Assembly (NCBI RefSeq): GCF_036373705.1
Contig: NC_089851.1
Coordinates: 61,592,850 to 61,656,849 of the forward strand
Direction: 5' to 3'
Length of the DNA: 64,000 nt
DNA from: Amia ocellicauda
Taxonomy: Eukaryota > Chordata > Actinopteri > Amiiformes > Amiidae
A model generated the notes under the pieces. That model saw nothing but the letters and a program-made list of their open reading frames with translations, ran no database searches and was not told where the DNA came from. Below, piece after piece: positions 11,480 to 25,404 of this stretch (positions within the stretch are counted from its first letter, which is position 1; the number at the start of each line of letters is the position of its first letter). Made by a program: the position numbers and the translations under genes.

Positions 11480-11561
<82 letters not shown>
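11480..11561. repeat. Long (AT)n microsatellite
   Basis: This is an uninterrupted AT run of about 41 units. It is followed at 11578-11602 by an AAT triplet run. Confidence 0.97.
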
Positions 11562-11567
<6 letters not shown>

Positions 11568-12094
11568 GTATTATTTATAATAATAATAATAATAATAATA
11601 ATACATTTGTTGATTTCTCCTCCACTACTGTATAATTACTAACGAAAAATGTAATACGGCTAAATGTGAAATGCAGCATTCTAACATTTTCCAACCATTT
11701 ATTTTTACTTGGATAAGCAAAACTTTCCGAAATACATACATACCTACATAGACAAACAAGCAAACAAGCAAAAATATTCTAGACAATTCACTTCAAACAT
11801 TTCTTCGGAAAATGCAGTAAAGAGAAAACAAGTAAACAATACATTTATTTTCCTAAATCTTTTTTGCAATCAATTTGAAGACGAATACTCGACCGATTAA
11901 ATAAATAAATAAATAAATAAGCATATTTTGATATTACTAGCCATTTTTTAATTTCCGGATATCCTGCTTTTGTTTTGTTGCAGTAGAAAAACATGACATA
12001 TTAATTATGCCTCTAAGGTTAATTTCGTTTAATGTTTTAAACATTATATTATATAATTATATATTTTGTAAAGGGCTAATACAAAATTGATACA

Positions 12095-12121
12095 TTCTTC
12101 TTCTTCTTCTTCTTCTTCTTC

Positions 12122-12162
<41 letters not shown>
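12095..12162. repeat. (CTT)n-(ATT)n compound microsatellite
   Basis: CTT units at 12095-12122 change to ATT units to about 12162 and lead into the A/T tail of the adjacent minus-strand L2 end. The triplet run probably grew from that LINE tail. Confidence 0.95.
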
Positions 12163-12290
12163 TTATTTTATTTTATTTCTTGGCAGACGCCCTTATCCAG
12201 GGCGACTTACAACATAAGTGCAATACAAAGTGCAAAAATACAGTTAAGGACAAGGCATCAAACATTACAAATTCAACAGCTGTAAAACAT
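12163..12290 (-). repeat. L2-type LINE 3' tail, minus strand
   Basis: The diagnostic tail CAGACGCCCTTATCCAGGGC lies at 12185-12204, followed by CGACTTACAACATAAGTGC and the TGCAAAAATACAG block. It is the same family as 5906-6626 and 37005-37153. Confidence 0.75.
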
Positions 12291-12419
12291 ACATGTGGGC
12301 AAAACGGATTTTTATAATTTTATGTATTCTCATTTAAAACTAACAGTATCTACTTAAATAAATCTGCACATTGTAGATCTTGTGATTCAACTGAATGTCA
12401 TGTTTAACAATACAGAAAA

Positions 12420-12422
<3 letters not shown>

Positions 12423-12486
<64 letters not shown>
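12423..12486. repeat. (AAT)n microsatellite
   Basis: This is an AAT/ATA triplet run of about 21 units. Confidence 0.95.
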
Positions 12487-12489
<3 letters not shown>

Positions 12490-12599
12490 TGTCGGTGCAT
12501 AAAGCATAGAACATAGAAACAACGAAATTTCTGAGGAGGGAATTATCTACAGAACGTTTAACCAAATAAATAAGAACAATATGCAAAGGAACCCAAGCG

Positions 12600-14040
12600 A
12601 AAGACTGAGGGGTCAGAACAATATAACACCACGGGGAGTTTGTTCACCTGTAACAGCAAATTCCTTTGTCAGATGCCCAGGTGGGACTATCGCCTGAAAC
12701 AATGACGTGCGAGGTGGGTGGCCGGGAGCCTCGCCTCCTGGAGCAGCTGACCTACCTGTGCCCAGGTTACATAGCTGGAGGAATGGGCTCAAACCCAAGC
12801 AATTCTGTCCAAACGCCACTCCGGGCAATAGGGGACCGAGATCCGGACGCAGGGGTTAGGGCTGAGTGATGGGCATGCTTGACACTCTGAGAAAAGACAG
12901 AAATTAGCAGAGTGAGTATCGATCTGCACTGGAGATATTGATAGGGGCTCCACAGCGGAAATAAGTCCACAAGGAGCTTTTTTTTAAAACAGATGTGAAA
13001 AATAGATATAGTATTTACAAATATTGCAGTAGGGGTAATTCATTTTATATAGAATACATACATACATATATATGTATGTGTATATATATATATATATACA
13101 AACACACATATAGACGGGATAGAGGGAGAGAGAAGAGAGACAGAAAAAATGCTACTGGGTTAGCAGGAGACAATGAATGTAATATTGAGTCAGACACACC
13201 AGAGACACACGCCACTCCTCTTATGAAATGTAACCACTGTATACAGAATCCACGCCTTCTGTCCAAGACAAAATAGCACACAAAAGACAATAATGTTCTA
13301 ATTCGCCCTAATAAATAATAATAATAATAATAATAATTCCTACACTCCTTGCACTGTAATGTAATGTAATTATTTTATTTTAGGCATATTTATTTGTTCT
13401 TAATTTATGATATGCAACTGAATAGCTCATAATATACCAACATTTGCATTTCTGGTATCGATAGCGTAAATATCATATTCCATCCATTTTTATGTTTTAC
13501 GTTTGATTTCTGCTATTAAAAATGGGCTGAAATGTTGAGTGGAAAATGACGTCAGCAGCAATAGTCAGTTAAATCCTACCTTGGAACAGGTCAAAGACTC
13601 TTGTAATGGGCGCTACAATGTCAGGACACCGATTGCAGTAATTCCCAAAATATATATTTTACAGCAGGCCTAATACAGCTGAAGGTTAATAACAGCCATT
13701 TATTCTCTTTCACTTTAAAATGAATTTTGGCTGGCTTTATTTTCGCCAACATGAAAACAAATCACTAGCGTGGCAAAAAAATAAAAAATAAAACAAATTA
13801 CAAAATAAAATGGTAATGAAAAACGTTCATAAATAATGCAAGCCTGCGACATGAGTGTTTTAAACCGCGAACCAATTCAACACAACAGCAAACAAAGTAC
13901 AAAACACACATGTCCTTATATGTATATCCATGTATGTTTATAGTAAAACAAAATTCTTCTTCTCTTCTTTTGCAATGATTATTATTATTAATATTAATTA
14001 CGGGAAGATTAGCATTCACCTGTTCTGCTTCTCAACATCT
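12600..14040. other. Gene-free stretch upstream of the MNX1 promoter
   Basis: This holds unique sequence with a short TA/CATA simple-repeat patch at 13048-13110 and an AAT run at 13309-13337. The frames at 12666-12869 (+) and 12613-12828 (-) are GC-richer but have no recognisable product. Confidence 0.45.
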
Positions 14041-14055
14041 GATGTTATAGTGCTT

Positions 14056-14331
14056 TTTCACTGACAATAAGAGCGGACGGCTGCGGTGTCCGCGAGGCGC
14101 GAGCGGGTTTGAAGGTGTGCGGTGGCGCTCGCGGCTGCGCGTCACCGCCGGGCTGGCCAATGGGAGCGCGCCCTGCCGCCGCGCGCCAGCCAATGGGGTC
14201 CCGCGAGCGGCTCCGGTGAAAAGAGCCCGGTGCGGCGCGAGGTAGCGCCTCACAGCAGAGCGCCCGCCCGCCCGCCTCGCTCTTCTTCTCCGCCCGGGGG
14301 AGACGACTGGACACATACACACACCGACCCC
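14056..14331 (+). promoter_or_regulatory. MNX1 promoter and 5' UTR in a CpG-rich island
   Basis: Base composition jumps from AT-rich to strongly GC/CpG-rich at about 14060 and stays so through MNX1 exon 1, the pattern of a CpG-island promoter. Two CCAAT boxes on the plus strand lie at 14157-14161 and 14190-14194, 33 bp (about three helical turns) apart and 138-175 bp upstream of the start codon. That arrangement fits NF-Y binding. No TATA box is evident. The transcription start cannot be fixed from sequence alone but probably lies between the boxes and 14331. Confidence 0.6.
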
Positions 14332-17923
<3,592 letters not shown>

Positions 17924-18538
17924 GGACACAGTAAGCAGGGACAGGACAGTGGAGGAAGGCGGACAAAAGAAAAGAAAACTTTGTCTGACAGTTGTTTTAA
18001 GTGGCGCTGTTCTGTGGATCATATGGAAGTGGCATGCGTTTTATTTGGTTCCCAGTTAATGATCATTTTTGCGCAGGTGATCTGGACAGCAGAGCCTCGC
18101 CATGCACTGAATGGGCTCATTTGTGTTGAATATAATGGCGCAGACTCTCCCGGTGCGCAGCGCAGAGGACGCATGTTCCCACTCGGCTCTTTCTGTCCAG
18201 TTGTTATATTCCGTTTGCTTGTCTGGGATCCTGCAGCCCAGAGCCGCTACCCGGCGAGAGATCACTGTCACCCCGGCAGGACCTGCATCTGCCTCGGTGC
18301 AGTGTTCACAGCAGACAGACACCTGAGCATCTCTGGTGCTCTTTCATGGAAAATAGGTAACCACTGCGTTTTTGGTTTTATTATGGAAACTATGTGTGGT
18401 TGTTACACAGCTGTCATATTTGAGAGAAAAACCCTGTAACGTCTTTATTTTTGTATATTGTATTTATAAAGAACGTCCTAGAAGTATGCATGCTAAATTA
18501 TTGTTTAGCTATTCCCACGGTGCAGATGGTATATATAA

Positions 18539-18544
18539 AATAAA
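18539..18544 (+). terminator. Possible MNX1 polyadenylation signal
   Basis: This is the first AATAAA on the plus strand after the stop codon, about 0.6 kb downstream. It would give a 3' UTR of plausible size. Confidence 0.35.
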
Positions 18545-18599
18545 TTTGTTTTGTAAAATATGGGTTATGTTTAATGCGTGTGCACACATTTAAATATAT

Positions 18600-20385
18600 A
18601 ATAACAATCAAATAAAATCACACATTGCTCTACCGTTAAGCATTCAGGTTTTAGACGTTTTATGGATGTGGATATATATGGAGTTAATCTTAAAAAGGAA
18701 ATATATAAACGCAATATATTATATAGCACAAATGTGTGTATACATATCATAAAGCAGTTTTGACAATTGACATGTTTTCAGTCATGTAGTGAATATTTGA
18801 AATGGCCACATTATTGGCGTTTCGTAAATCATAATCACACATATACGCCATGTTGTTATGTTTGAGTTGACCTTGAGAAGCGCTGTGTGTTTGAGTTAGT
18901 TGTATAGTTTTATGGTTTGTTTTTATTGCAGTATTTACGTTCATTATAAGGACGGAAGTATATGCTGAAATAACCTGTTTTACATTCCGGGTACGTGAGA
19001 TACTACAGTGTGTGGCAACGGCAGGGTAAAACATCTGGCATTGTTTCTGTGCTGTAAAATGCTTAATTACTTTATCATACTTCATATTTAATTTGACGGG
19101 ACGCAGAAACACACATACCCACTTCTAACGCATTCGTTTGTAACAATGTTATTCTGTGATTCATGTGGTTCATGTAAATGGTTAATTAAGCTCTACGGAG
19201 TCATCAATGCTACCCTTCAGTGCTTTAGTTATCACGACCGATCCATACACAACAACAGTTGATTCATAAAAATGATGTACCACACTAAATGGGAATGGTC
19301 GAATCAGACCGTTTCACCTGGAGGGTGCGAGTCATTTCAACGACAATAAATGCGTGAACCGCCGTCCAGGTGCGCTGGAGTAGGAGGCTGCTGTGTTTAT
19401 TGCAGCTCCCGAGCACGACTGTTAATAGCGCTGCCAGGTCTGTGCAAATGTGCGCCAGTGCAAACACGCACACGTATAGAGGCAAACTGCAGAAACATCT
19501 CACACCACAGCTGCAATGGCCTGACATTAAAAAAGCCCCATCCATCAGTGCAGCAGGGCTGGCCATGTGCTGAGCAGATGAGCTCCTTTCTCCGAGTTTG
19601 TGTGTTTGTTTCTGGCGCTGTATCTGCGGCTTTGTGCGCATGGGGGACCGCTGAGAAAAACACTGGGCATAAAATGCACACATTGCCTCACATTCGTCAT
19701 ACAGCCGGGCGAGGACACATTATCTCGCAATATTGTATCAATCGATATTTTAATGGGGCGGTTGAGTTTCATGCAGCACAAAAGCGTATTTGTTTGTTCA
19801 CCACAAGCTTTGGAAATTTAAATCCACCGTGACTGTTAGTGTTTGCAACAACTACGATTAATATAGTGTGGCTGAAAGGAGATTGGCGCAAAACCCAACC
19901 CGAGCACTTCTGCGGTTAGTCACTGTTTTCATACGAATAACAACCGATACTATACAACAAAAGACATCGTTACGACATTAGTTTACGGCATTATTATAAT
20001 TAAGCTGTATATAAAACTAATATGCACTGCGCAGTTTTATTTCGGAAAAATAAACGTTGTAAAAAAAACACGTCACTATACATTGTTTAATTGAAATTGC
20101 TAAATTCGTTTATAAAAATAATACTATTTTCCAGTTAAAGCGGTTGATATCAGATCTTCGGTTAATGATGGAAAACAGGCGATAGCGGCGCATCTCAAAT
20201 CCCAGCCTCGGTATTAACGGGGGACTAAACGAAATTCTTTCTGCATTTCTTTTTCATTCGTATATCACGTCAAACCCCTGCTTAAATAATACAGTGCGTT
20301 ATTATTTTTATTATCATTAGTGCATGGGGGAAAAAGTAATTAGAAAAAGGCAATACTTTATACAGTGCGGGAATGGATAATTTAA
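18600..20385. other. Gene-free stretch downstream of MNX1
   Basis: This is unique DNA with several medium open frames on both strands (the longest is 19350-19832, 160 codons). None has a recognisable domain, splice structure or coding texture. No transposon was recognised. Confidence 0.45.
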
Positions 20386-20389
20386 TAGC

Positions 20390-20730
20390 CTTTGCAGCTC
20401 TATGTAATTGAGGTCAATTTAGCAGAAACGTCGTTTCCATCTTTATTAATAACAGTCGGCTTTATCTCGCCAATAAATGCAATGATCAATTTGGTCTTTG
20501 CCAAGAAGCACGCCTTCAGATCAATTAGAGCAAATTTAAATATAATCACTATCCCATCCTTTCCAGCCCCGGGCCACGGACAACAATTCATTGAGCTGAG
20601 GGAGAAGGTCCCCTCGCCTGGCGCTCGTCTTCATTTTCCACGCCAGTGTTTAGGTCTCCTGTCCACTGGTTTCAATGAATGAATTAGAACCACCCTGGCG
20701 CTGTGGCATCGAGCACATATTCAACTGCAT
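20390..20730. promoter_or_regulatory. Candidate conserved non-coding block downstream of MNX1
   Basis: This is a repeat-free, balanced-composition segment with cores such as CTTTATCTCGCCAATAAATG near 20461 and GATCAATTAGAGC near 20519. It lies in the MNX1-NOM1 interval and looks like a developmental enhancer. Conservation was not tested. Confidence 0.3.
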
Positions 20731-20804
20731 GGGAGGACTGGCTTTATAATGTTGATTTGAATCCTTTTATCGGAATTTCGTTTGCCGTCCTTGAAATTTG
20801 ATGT

Positions 20805-20960
20805 ATAACCCCTTTTTCTGTATAGCGCTTTACAGCTTGATAAACACACAACAAAAATAAATGCATACATACATACATAAATAATACACCATACAAACAT
20901 TATAAAATAAAAGAAACCTATAGGCACGGAGGAGAGAAAAACTCTCATGGATGACCTAGA
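20805..20960 (+). repeat. Interspersed repeat fragment (family shared with 54930-55140)
   Basis: This has the same order of blocks as 54930-55140: TATAGCGC..TTTAC, an A-rich middle, then GGCAC-GAGGAGAGA-AAAC and GGATGAC. It is probably a SINE or LINE 3' region. The family name is not known to me. Confidence 0.45.
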
Positions 20961-20961
20961 A

Positions 20962-21480
20962 TACCATTAATGCAATCTGAGCCAGTCCCCTGGGGTCTGT
21001 GGAGAGCACCTTCACCTGCCAGACCCTGTTCCGCGAATGATCGGATCCGCTCCTGCGCACTGTGCTTTGGAACGTCAATGCTAAATTGCCAATTAACGAA
21101 TTCGTGGGAACCGAGCAGCAATAATCTGAGCGCTTGATCTCAAACTCGACTCCCTCAGGAGATAACAGCATGCAGGCTTTTATTTATTAGTATTTATTTG
21201 TTTTTTAGAGTTTCGACGATGGCAGATTTCTTGTTTCTTGTCCTCTCATATATTATATTAAAATGATAATAATACGCGTACCTGCCCTGTGCCTGCCTGG
21301 CAATGAGGGACTTTAGATCGCAAGACGGCCTGTTAGTCTTTCTAAAGCAGGTCATTTCAAAGTTCAGTAAGTGTAGCTCGATTCCTTGGGAAGGAAACCC
21401 CTGACACAAAACAGCATGTCTCCTCAATAGTGCTGATCGGGCCCAGTCCACAAAGCAATCCACAAACGATGCATTTGTAA
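20962..21480. promoter_or_regulatory. Candidate conserved non-coding block between MNX1 and NOM1
   Basis: Unique sequence includes AATTGCCAATTAACGAATTC near 21084. It carries no repeats apart from a short A/T patch at 21180-21275. This is a regulatory candidate from texture alone. Confidence 0.22.
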
Positions 21481-21499
21481 TAAACTCCAGTTTCACTAT

Positions 21500-23740
21500 T
21501 TCAGTAACAATCTAGAACTGTGCAGGCAGAGAGAACACGTTGTGGTTGTTGTTGTCGTCGATGGTGACATTTTAATATTTATAATAATTACTCTATTGGT
21601 ATATTCGAAAACGTTGCATATTTACTAGTGAGTCTAATTTGTTGGTCTTCATTATTAAGACATGGCTCTCAACGGTTTAAATACGGTTTAAAAACGGTTT
21701 TATAAGTAATTGGCAATTGGCAATCTCTATGCGTAGGCTATGATCGTTCACATTTTATTGTGGACTAATTAAGGCTAATTAATGAACAGTGTTGCTGTGA
21801 TCATAATCTTACACAGAGGTCCAGATACGTGAGGCGTTATCAGCAACTGATAACACGGCATATGGGACATGCTTACGTATTCAGTGTGACTTCTTGGAAA
21901 CCTTGGGACCTTATTTTCTGTTCCAAAGTCCTTCAAGTTTCCATGTGTATTTTTCAATAAAACTAATCCCTTTAAAGCTTCAGCTTCATCGATACTAAAA
22001 GTTCATGAAAGTGCGCTTGGATGTTGGCTTTTGAACTGAATCCAATGCAAACTATTGTTGAACCCGTCAGAAAGCAGATTAAGCGGTAATTATAGATCAT
22101 ATTACAAACTTGCGACGTTTATAGCTTGAGTTAAAGGATTCACAGCATACTAAAATCTTGCTCGCTCCTGCAAACGAATAAATCAATAAAAATGTAATTA
22201 AAAATCCAGATCGTGTTGTTTTTTATGGCTTTTTCTGTGCGTCGGGTGTGGAATTCTCTGACGTTCACAACCCGCTGCTGAAACGTACAGCGTCGCTTTT
22301 ACGTCACTGCGTTGCAGGGTTCACTTGCAATAAGATCACAATGCGCTCTCCGGGCAGTGGCACTCAATTGGACTTGAATGAAAACGGTGAAAAGCAGTTG
22401 CAGAAGTGGTATAAAACGCATTCAATACAGGCCGGTCGCCGCGCTGGGCTGTGGAGCCGCAGTGCCGCACACTGTCCGGGCTCCTGCGGGAATGCGTGGC
22501 CATTGCACAGGCACTTCGTTTACGGAGGATCGGTTATCCATTGACGGGTAATTCGCTAACTGTCAGTTTGCCCAGCTGTGAGGAAACAAAGGGAGCGATC
22601 GGCGTTATCTGTCCAGAAACACTTCCCACAGAAAAAGGACTGGGAGGCGAGAGAAAGTCAACACACGGCCCGGAGGCTTTCAAGAGCCGGTGAAGAGCCG
22701 GGGTCAGCCGCTGGGCTCCTGGGCAATCTGGGCCAGGTGGACAGGTCACTGCCAGGGCAACCTCTGCGTTTTCAATCTGTTCCCCAGTAAGACTGAGGAC
22801 AGCGGACAGGTCTTAGACATGAACAAAATAAGATCTATACAGGTGCCGAAGGTCAATAATAACAACAAACAGAGGAATACTTGTTTATTGTGAACATCTT
22901 TAAAAAGTTATAATCATGAACACAAAAAAAATAATTCACCATTTATTTGTTTTGGCAGATGCACTTAGAATTTCAGTCCTCAATATTTTAATATGTCAAG
23001 AATTATTGGAATGATATCAAATGCAGTTTTGTTGGGATTTTTTTGTATTTATTTGGTCTATATGAATGCGAGCAGTCTGTTCTAGAAGCAGCAGAGTGGA
23101 TAGGAGAGCAAGGCTGTCCACACGGACCATGAACAGACTGAGCCCTCGGGGTTAGGCCGCGTCTGCTCTACTGGGCAACCTGTTGTGAAGCGGAACCAGA
23201 ACCCGCAGCTCAGGTGTAGTCCAGACCTTACGTGCCATAAGAGGTGGACACAAGCACGGCCCCTCTTTCACTGAACACGAAGCACTGCCATTGTGTTTCG
23301 CTGTAATCTCAGGGCAGCTCTGCTGGGGTCCCAGGCCCCTGTGGTCCAGTTAATATCGCTAATTAATGACGCAGACATCAAAAGTAACCGCACAGGTTGG
23401 TATTCCGCGGACGATGGCCATGCCCTTAAATAACATCCAGGAAACGTCAGTTTTCAATTGCATATTTTTTAATACTTACAAAATGCCCCCCCCCAAAAAA
23501 AAAAAACACACAATCATTGAAATTGGTCAACCCCTATTAAGGGGAGGGGGCAAGGTGATCTAAGACATCCTCTCACAAGGTGTTGACAAGAACTTTCCTG
23601 GACACCGGAAGGTTTTTCGTTAGGCTCAACTGAAGCAGGCACAGGGTGGGTCTGTGGAGACACGGGCACCGCTTCTCTCACTGGCAGCAGGGCAGTTATA
23701 TGCACTAATGCCCCTCACTGCCGGGCCACTGTATCCCCAT
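21500..23740. other. Gene-free stretch
   Basis: I see no exon or clear transposon. The frames at 22248-22544 and 22451-22693 overlap each other and have no recognisable product. Confidence 0.4.
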
Positions 23741-23743
23741 AAT

Positions 23744-23995
23744 CAGTGGTTCTCAACCCTGGTCCTGGAGGAGCCCTTAACGTGCTGGTTTTCGTTCCAA
23801 CCGAGCTCTCAATACTAAATTTCCAATATCAGAGCCTTTTCATTATTTTAAACGGTAGGGGGTTTAAGTTAAGTATATAATTGTATAAAGAACCAAAAAG
23901 TCAAATCTAAGCAGATTGTTACTTCAATTAAGGTTCAATTAAGTAATTGAGAGCTCGGCTGCATCAAAAACCAGGACCAGTGTTGAGAGCCACTG
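23744..23995. mobile_element. Palindromic MITE, copy 1
   Basis: The 252-bp element begins CAGTGGTTCTCAACCCTGGT and ends with its near-complement ACCAGTGTTGAGAGCCACTG. Inner arms GAGCTCTCAATAC and AATTGAGAGCTCGG also pair. It has no coding capacity. Copy 2 is at 37527-37856. The CAGTG ends and long terminal inverted repeats suggest a non-autonomous DNA transposon, but flanking target duplications are unclear at this copy. Confidence 0.75.
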
Positions 23996-23999
23996 CTCT

Positions 24000-25225
24000 A
24001 AACCATCAATCACTGAATACCTTCAACACTGACAACCATCTAAGCCCAACAATTGAATAAATTATGTAATGAACTTTTTGGCTGACATTGTGGGCGGGGC
24101 CACTGACTGACACTGTGCTTGGGGTAGAGTGAGGTGGGACTGGGGGTTGGCATCCTCCCAAACTTCAGAATTAAACTCCATTTAAACAAAAAAATACCCA
24201 TGTTTTTTACAGCCAACGGCCATCACTTCCATCCTATTGTCCACTGTGGAACATGGATGTAGTCCCTCTGAATATGGCCAAATAAGGATAGCAGTGTTCC
24301 TCAAACACAGAGAAGAGTTAACCCTGAGGTGAGGAACAGAGCCCAGTTTTATTGCATGGAGGACAAAAAGCTAGAAACCATTTAATTACCATTTAATCTG
24401 TGAAACAATCGGGTAAAACAACACCGGCTACTAAAAGAGGAATACACAGACAGATGTGAACCACATGATAGTCCAGATGGATTTAAACCACATACAGTAG
24501 ACAATCATGGCTTCCATTTCATAAGTGTTTCATTTCCCAGGTCAGAATTACTGATTCATTTTACACCATTGTGTAATTAGTATGTAAATCTTTTCAGTTC
24601 CTTCCATACATGGCGAGCATCCAGTGCCCCCCCCTGTGTAATTCTCATGAGTAGTTCTCATGTAATTATATCAACTACACGTGGAATACAAATCTTCCCC
24701 ACAGGGTGCTGTTTAGGCCCAACAAACATTCCTGGACATCAAAATAAAAAAAAAACTGAACAGAAGTGTCTAGCGGGAGATACATATATTAATATGTATT
24801 TATATTGTGTGGATAGGATCCATTTTGCCTGCCAATACATTCTAAAACATCCTCTCCATTTGGAGGACTTGCAGAAAATTAAATGAACGACACTGTTTTA
24901 AAATAGAATATATATATATTAAAATAAAGCAATACGGTAGACATTTCCCAATTCATCTGGAGGGGAACGACCCCCTGGCAGATCGGGGCTGGACAACTTC
25001 AGAGTCCTGGAGGACCACAGCATCCTTAGATTTTAATTCCAAGACCTAATTCAAAACTAATCACTGGCTTTAAAGGATACCGTCTCACAGCTATTCCCCT
25101 CCTGCAGGGGCGGACGATCCGGAGAGGACCCTCGAGCCCTGCCGGACCCCACACACCTGTCTGTGGAGGACCACAGCACACAGACGCCCCTCCTCCACAG
25201 CGAGGGGAGCACGAGTTGGCCAGGC
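24000..25225. other. Gene-free stretch, probable NOM1 3' flank
   Basis: This contains the likely NOM1 3' UTR next to 25226. A minus-strand AATAAA (plus-strand TTTATT at 24348-24353) is one possible polyadenylation signal. No other gene is visible. Confidence 0.4.
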
Positions 25226-25226
25226 C

Positions 25227-25404
25227 TCACAGCTTGAGCTTGGAGTCTCTGGCCTCAATGGCTTTGGTCACCAGGTCGGCCCTCTCCTTCAGCAGGCCGG
25301 GCGGCTCCCCGGGGGCCAGGCTCTGGGCGCCCTTCAGGAGGAAGTGGCTGATGAAGAGCTTCAGGCCTTCACGCAGCATCGCCAGCTTAGGAACGCCCGA
25401 AATC
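25227..25404 (-). CDS. nom1: NOM1 coding exon 11 (last)
   Basis: It follows a strong polypyrimidine tract and CTTTCAG, and encodes [20 protein letters not shown] to SKLKL (residues 768-826). Stop TGA is at 25229-25227. Confidence 0.94.

Noticed and set aside
17981..18439. 152-codon plus-strand frame after MNX1
   Set aside because: It lies in the probable MNX1 3' UTR, overlaps other frames on both strands and has no recognisable domain.
19350..19832. 160-codon frame between MNX1 and NOM1
   Set aside because: There are four overlapping frames on both strands, with no domain or splice evidence. Chance frames of this size are expected in non-coding vertebrate DNA.
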